A DNA stretch of 5,885 bases from Saprospirales bacterium (GTDB lineage: Bacteria; Bacteroidota; Bacteroidia; Chitinophagales; JADIYW01), in assembly GCA_016711605.1 (NCBI GenBank), contig JADJSS010000036.1, positions 1 through 5,885 on the forward strand, written 5' to 3'. The notes under the pieces are model-generated. The model was not told where the DNA came from and searched no databases. It saw nothing but the letters and a program-made list of their open reading frames with translations. Position numbers and translations under genes: made by a program. Each line of letters opens with the position of its first letter. Position 1 is the stretch's first letter. Positions 4,683 through 5,885 of the stretch are shown one piece after another.

Positions 4683-5447
4683 CTAAAAAAGTAGCAAATA
4701 AAATTTTGTTGTGTTATATGTTTCAATCACATACTTAATTTCCTTTACTGCTTGTACGTGATTTATAAAACCTTCTGCGATATCAAATTCATCCTTTAAG
4801 ATACCGTTTACTCTTTCTGCAATTGCATTTTCATATGGATCATATTCTTCTGTCATGCTAGGTCTTATGTTGTTCTTAGTTAAGATTGCAATGTAGTCAT
4901 CTGAACAATATTGAAACCCTCTGTCTGAATGATGGATAAGAAATCTTTCGGGGTACTTTCTTGATTTAATTGCCATTTCCAGCGCTTTTATGGTACTTTC
5001 TGTTTTTAAATTATCTGCTAAATGATAGCCTACTATTTTCTTCGAATAATAGTCTGTGATCAATGATAAATACTCATGACCTGCTTCGGTTTTTATATAG
5101 GTGATATCACTCACCCATACCTGCTCTGGAGCGGTTACTTCCAATCCTTTTATAAGATTCTTATGCTTACGAAAGCGATGAAAGGAGTTGGTTGTTTTGG
5201 TGTAGTTTTTCTTTTTCTTAACAAGCATTTTTTCCTGTCTCAGAAAGCTAAATAGCTTATCTCTACCTAGTTTTATATTGTTATTACTCATATCTTGTTT
5301 TATCATATCGTATAATTTTATAGTGCCTACACGGTACATTTTCTTTCTTATTGGTCTTATTAAGTTAAGTATTACATCTCTTTCTTCTTCAAGCTGTGCT
5401 AACTTTTGTTGTCTTTTATAGTATGCTTGCCGGCTTATCCCGAACAT
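4683..5447 (-). CDS. IS3-family transposase OrfB (DDE integrase domain), C-terminally truncated
   Basis: The protein has an N-terminal HTH_21-like region (about residues 20-75) and a retroviral-integrase-like catalytic domain (about 107-235). The catalytic triad is complete: D114 in WVSDITYI, D175 in HHSDRGFQY and E211 in NAIAERVNG, with exactly 35 residues between the second D and the E, the DD35E signature. It normally acts as the OrfAB fusion made by -1 frameshifting, cutting and joining the IS ends. The frame is open upstream of the ATG at 5447 (SIKLLCEM precedes FGISRQAYYK), as expected for fusion expression. The usual end of the family, where YNTT is followed by a proline-rich P-H-x-S-L segment and about 30 more residues, is replaced here by KFYLLLF and a stop. 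The protein is therefore truncated and the element probably cannot move by itself. Confidence 0.9.
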   Translation of the reverse strand: MFGISRQAYYKRQQKLAQLEEERDVILNLIRPIRKKMYRVGTIKLYDMIKQDMSNNNIKLGRDKLFSFLRQEKMLVKKKKNYTKTTNSFHRFRKHKNLIKGLEVTAPEQVWVSDITYIKTEAGHEYLSLITDYYSKKIVGYHLADNLKTESTIKALEMAIKSRKYPERFLIHHSDRGFQYCSDDYIAILTKNNIRPSMTEEYDPYENAIAERVNGILKDEFDIAEGFINHVQAVKEIKYVIETYNTTKFYLLLF

Positions 5448-5461
5448 CTCGCAGAGAAGTT

Positions 5462-5857
5462 TTATTGAGCCTTTTTTCTTTTTTGCTCGATCTCTTTTGC
5501 TAGTTGTTCGGGTAAATACTTTTTTGATTTTAAGTCCCCGGTTTCTAGTTCGTACTCTGCTATTAAATCTTGCTGAAAGTCTTTGATAAACTCCAGTTCC
5601 TCAATACGGTCCCTTAACTTTTTTAACTCTTTGTCTTTGCTCATAGTTGTTTCTTTTTGAGCTAAGTTAGCAAATTTTTTAATCCAATAGTCAAGGCTCG
5701 ATCGGGATACATTGTACTTCTTTGCAGCAGCATTTTTAGAGATCCGACCATTAGTAACCAGGTCGACAATTTTAATTTTTAGAGCATAAGATGCCCTTAC
5801 ATAGTCCTGTTTTTTTTCGGCAGGATCAAATTCTTTTTTGGTTTTGTCTAGGTTCAT
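5462..5857 (-). CDS. IS3-family transposase OrfA (helix-turn-helix)
   Basis: The 131-residue protein has a helix-turn-helix at about residues 25-62 (LVTNGRISKNAAAKKYNVSR, then SSLDYWIKKF) that would bind the IS ends. A charged coiled coil follows at about 72-105 (DKELKKLRDRIEELEFIKDF), the leucine-zipper region that lets OrfA and OrfAB pair. It ends in a lysine-rich tail encoded by the A-rich slippery sequence, with TAA at 5464-5462. Length and layout are normal for IS3 OrfA. The start ATG at 5857 lies four bases from an inverted repeat that may belong to the IS end. No Shine-Dalgarno sequence is seen. OrfA alone usually represses the element. Confidence 0.9.
   Translation of the reverse strand: MNLDKTKKEFDPAEKKQDYVRASYALKIKIVDLVTNGRISKNAAAKKYNVSRSSLDYWIKKFANLAQKETTMSKDKELKKLRDRIEELEFIKDFQQDLIAEYELETGDLKSKKYLPEQLAKEIEQKRKKAQ
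5471..5477 (-). other. Programmed -1 frameshift slippery site A AAA AAG
   Basis: In the orfA frame, 5479-5471 reads AGA AAA AAG, so A AAA AAG sits in the phase needed for a -1 slip. Slipping gives KKGSIKLLCEMFGISRQAYY and joins OrfA to OrfB, avoiding the orfA stop at 5464-5462. A second A6G lies just upstream at 5484-5478 but in a different phase. Confidence 0.8.
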
Positions 5858-5860
5858 TTT

Positions 5861-5879
5861 GGTTGATTTTGTGTCAACC
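5861..5879. repeat. Short inverted repeat at the outer end of the IS3 element
   Basis: GGTTGA (5861-5866) and TCAACC (5874-5879) form a perfect 6-base inverted repeat with a 7-base spacer, just upstream of the orfA start. It lies where the left IS end should be, and could be part of the terminal repeat or an operator for orfA. The opposite end is missing, so the terminal repeat cannot be defined. Confidence 0.35.
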
Positions 5880-5885
5880 TATTTC

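Larger units (their letters stand above)
4683..5885 (-). mobile_element. Partial IS3-family insertion sequence
   Basis: orfA and orfB lie in the classical IS3 arrangement on the minus strand, in -1 relation with a slippery site. The orfA side runs to the window edge. The orfB side is truncated: similarity to IS3 transposases stops after ETYNTTK near 4700 and no terminal inverted repeat partner is seen beyond it. The subgroup is not determined. Confidence 0.85.

Noticed and set aside
5396..5403. GTGCTAAC, which could be the missing partner of the right end of repeat D
   Set aside because: It is part of the orfB coding sequence (residues KLAQLE), the match stops after 8 bases, and no repeat arm follows.

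Overview
The window looks like an accessory region from a low-GC member of the Bacteroidota. Four repeat copies each carry a TTTG-N19-TAnnTTTG element, the promoter pattern known from that phylum. The genes lack clear Shine-Dalgarno sequences, and the gene families fit. Every gene I can support reads on the minus strand, so in gene order the window runs from high to low coordinates.

Layout, from low to high coordinates. 1-901 holds a small ORF (23-127), a frameshifted GNAT acetyltransferase pseudogene (134-592) with a possible promoter upstream, and a 23-codon hydrophobic ORF (830-901). 898-1592 is an O-methyltransferase pseudogene with at least five frame changes. From 1643 to 4222 there is an array of four related repeats of 130-133 bp (1643-1772, 2474-2606, 3319-3450, 4090-4222). 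They separate three single-gene or two-gene units: a decayed HExxH metallopeptidase-like gene (1780-2461), an intact PIN toxin/antitoxin pair (2602-3253) and an intact unknown gene (3485-4078). 4223-4682 has no recognisable gene but contains short repeats, including four copies of CAAACTGTCGAG or a one-base variant. 4683-5885 is a partial IS3-family element with overlapping-frame orfA and orfB, a slippery A AAA AAG site and a truncated transposase C-terminus.

The main point of interest is the repeat array. The outer arms of each repeat are inverted repeats ending in AAC and GTT, with an asymmetric bulge. The bases just outside each repeat pair with the far end of the same cassette rather than with the neighbouring one. 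This is the signature of integron gene cassettes and their attC sites, here without an integrase in view (a CALIN-like arrangement). Unlike textbook cassettes, each repeat also carries, in its conserved centre, a Bacteroidota-type promoter with exactly the same 19-bp spacing in all four copies, aimed at the next gene. The repeat therefore looks like a combined recombination site and portable promoter.

The array appears to be decaying from its distal end: the three genes furthest downstream (metallopeptidase, methyltransferase, acetyltransferase) are pseudogenes, while the toxin-antitoxin pair and the unknown gene are open. The identification as attC is inference from structure; the recombination activity and the promoter activity are untested.
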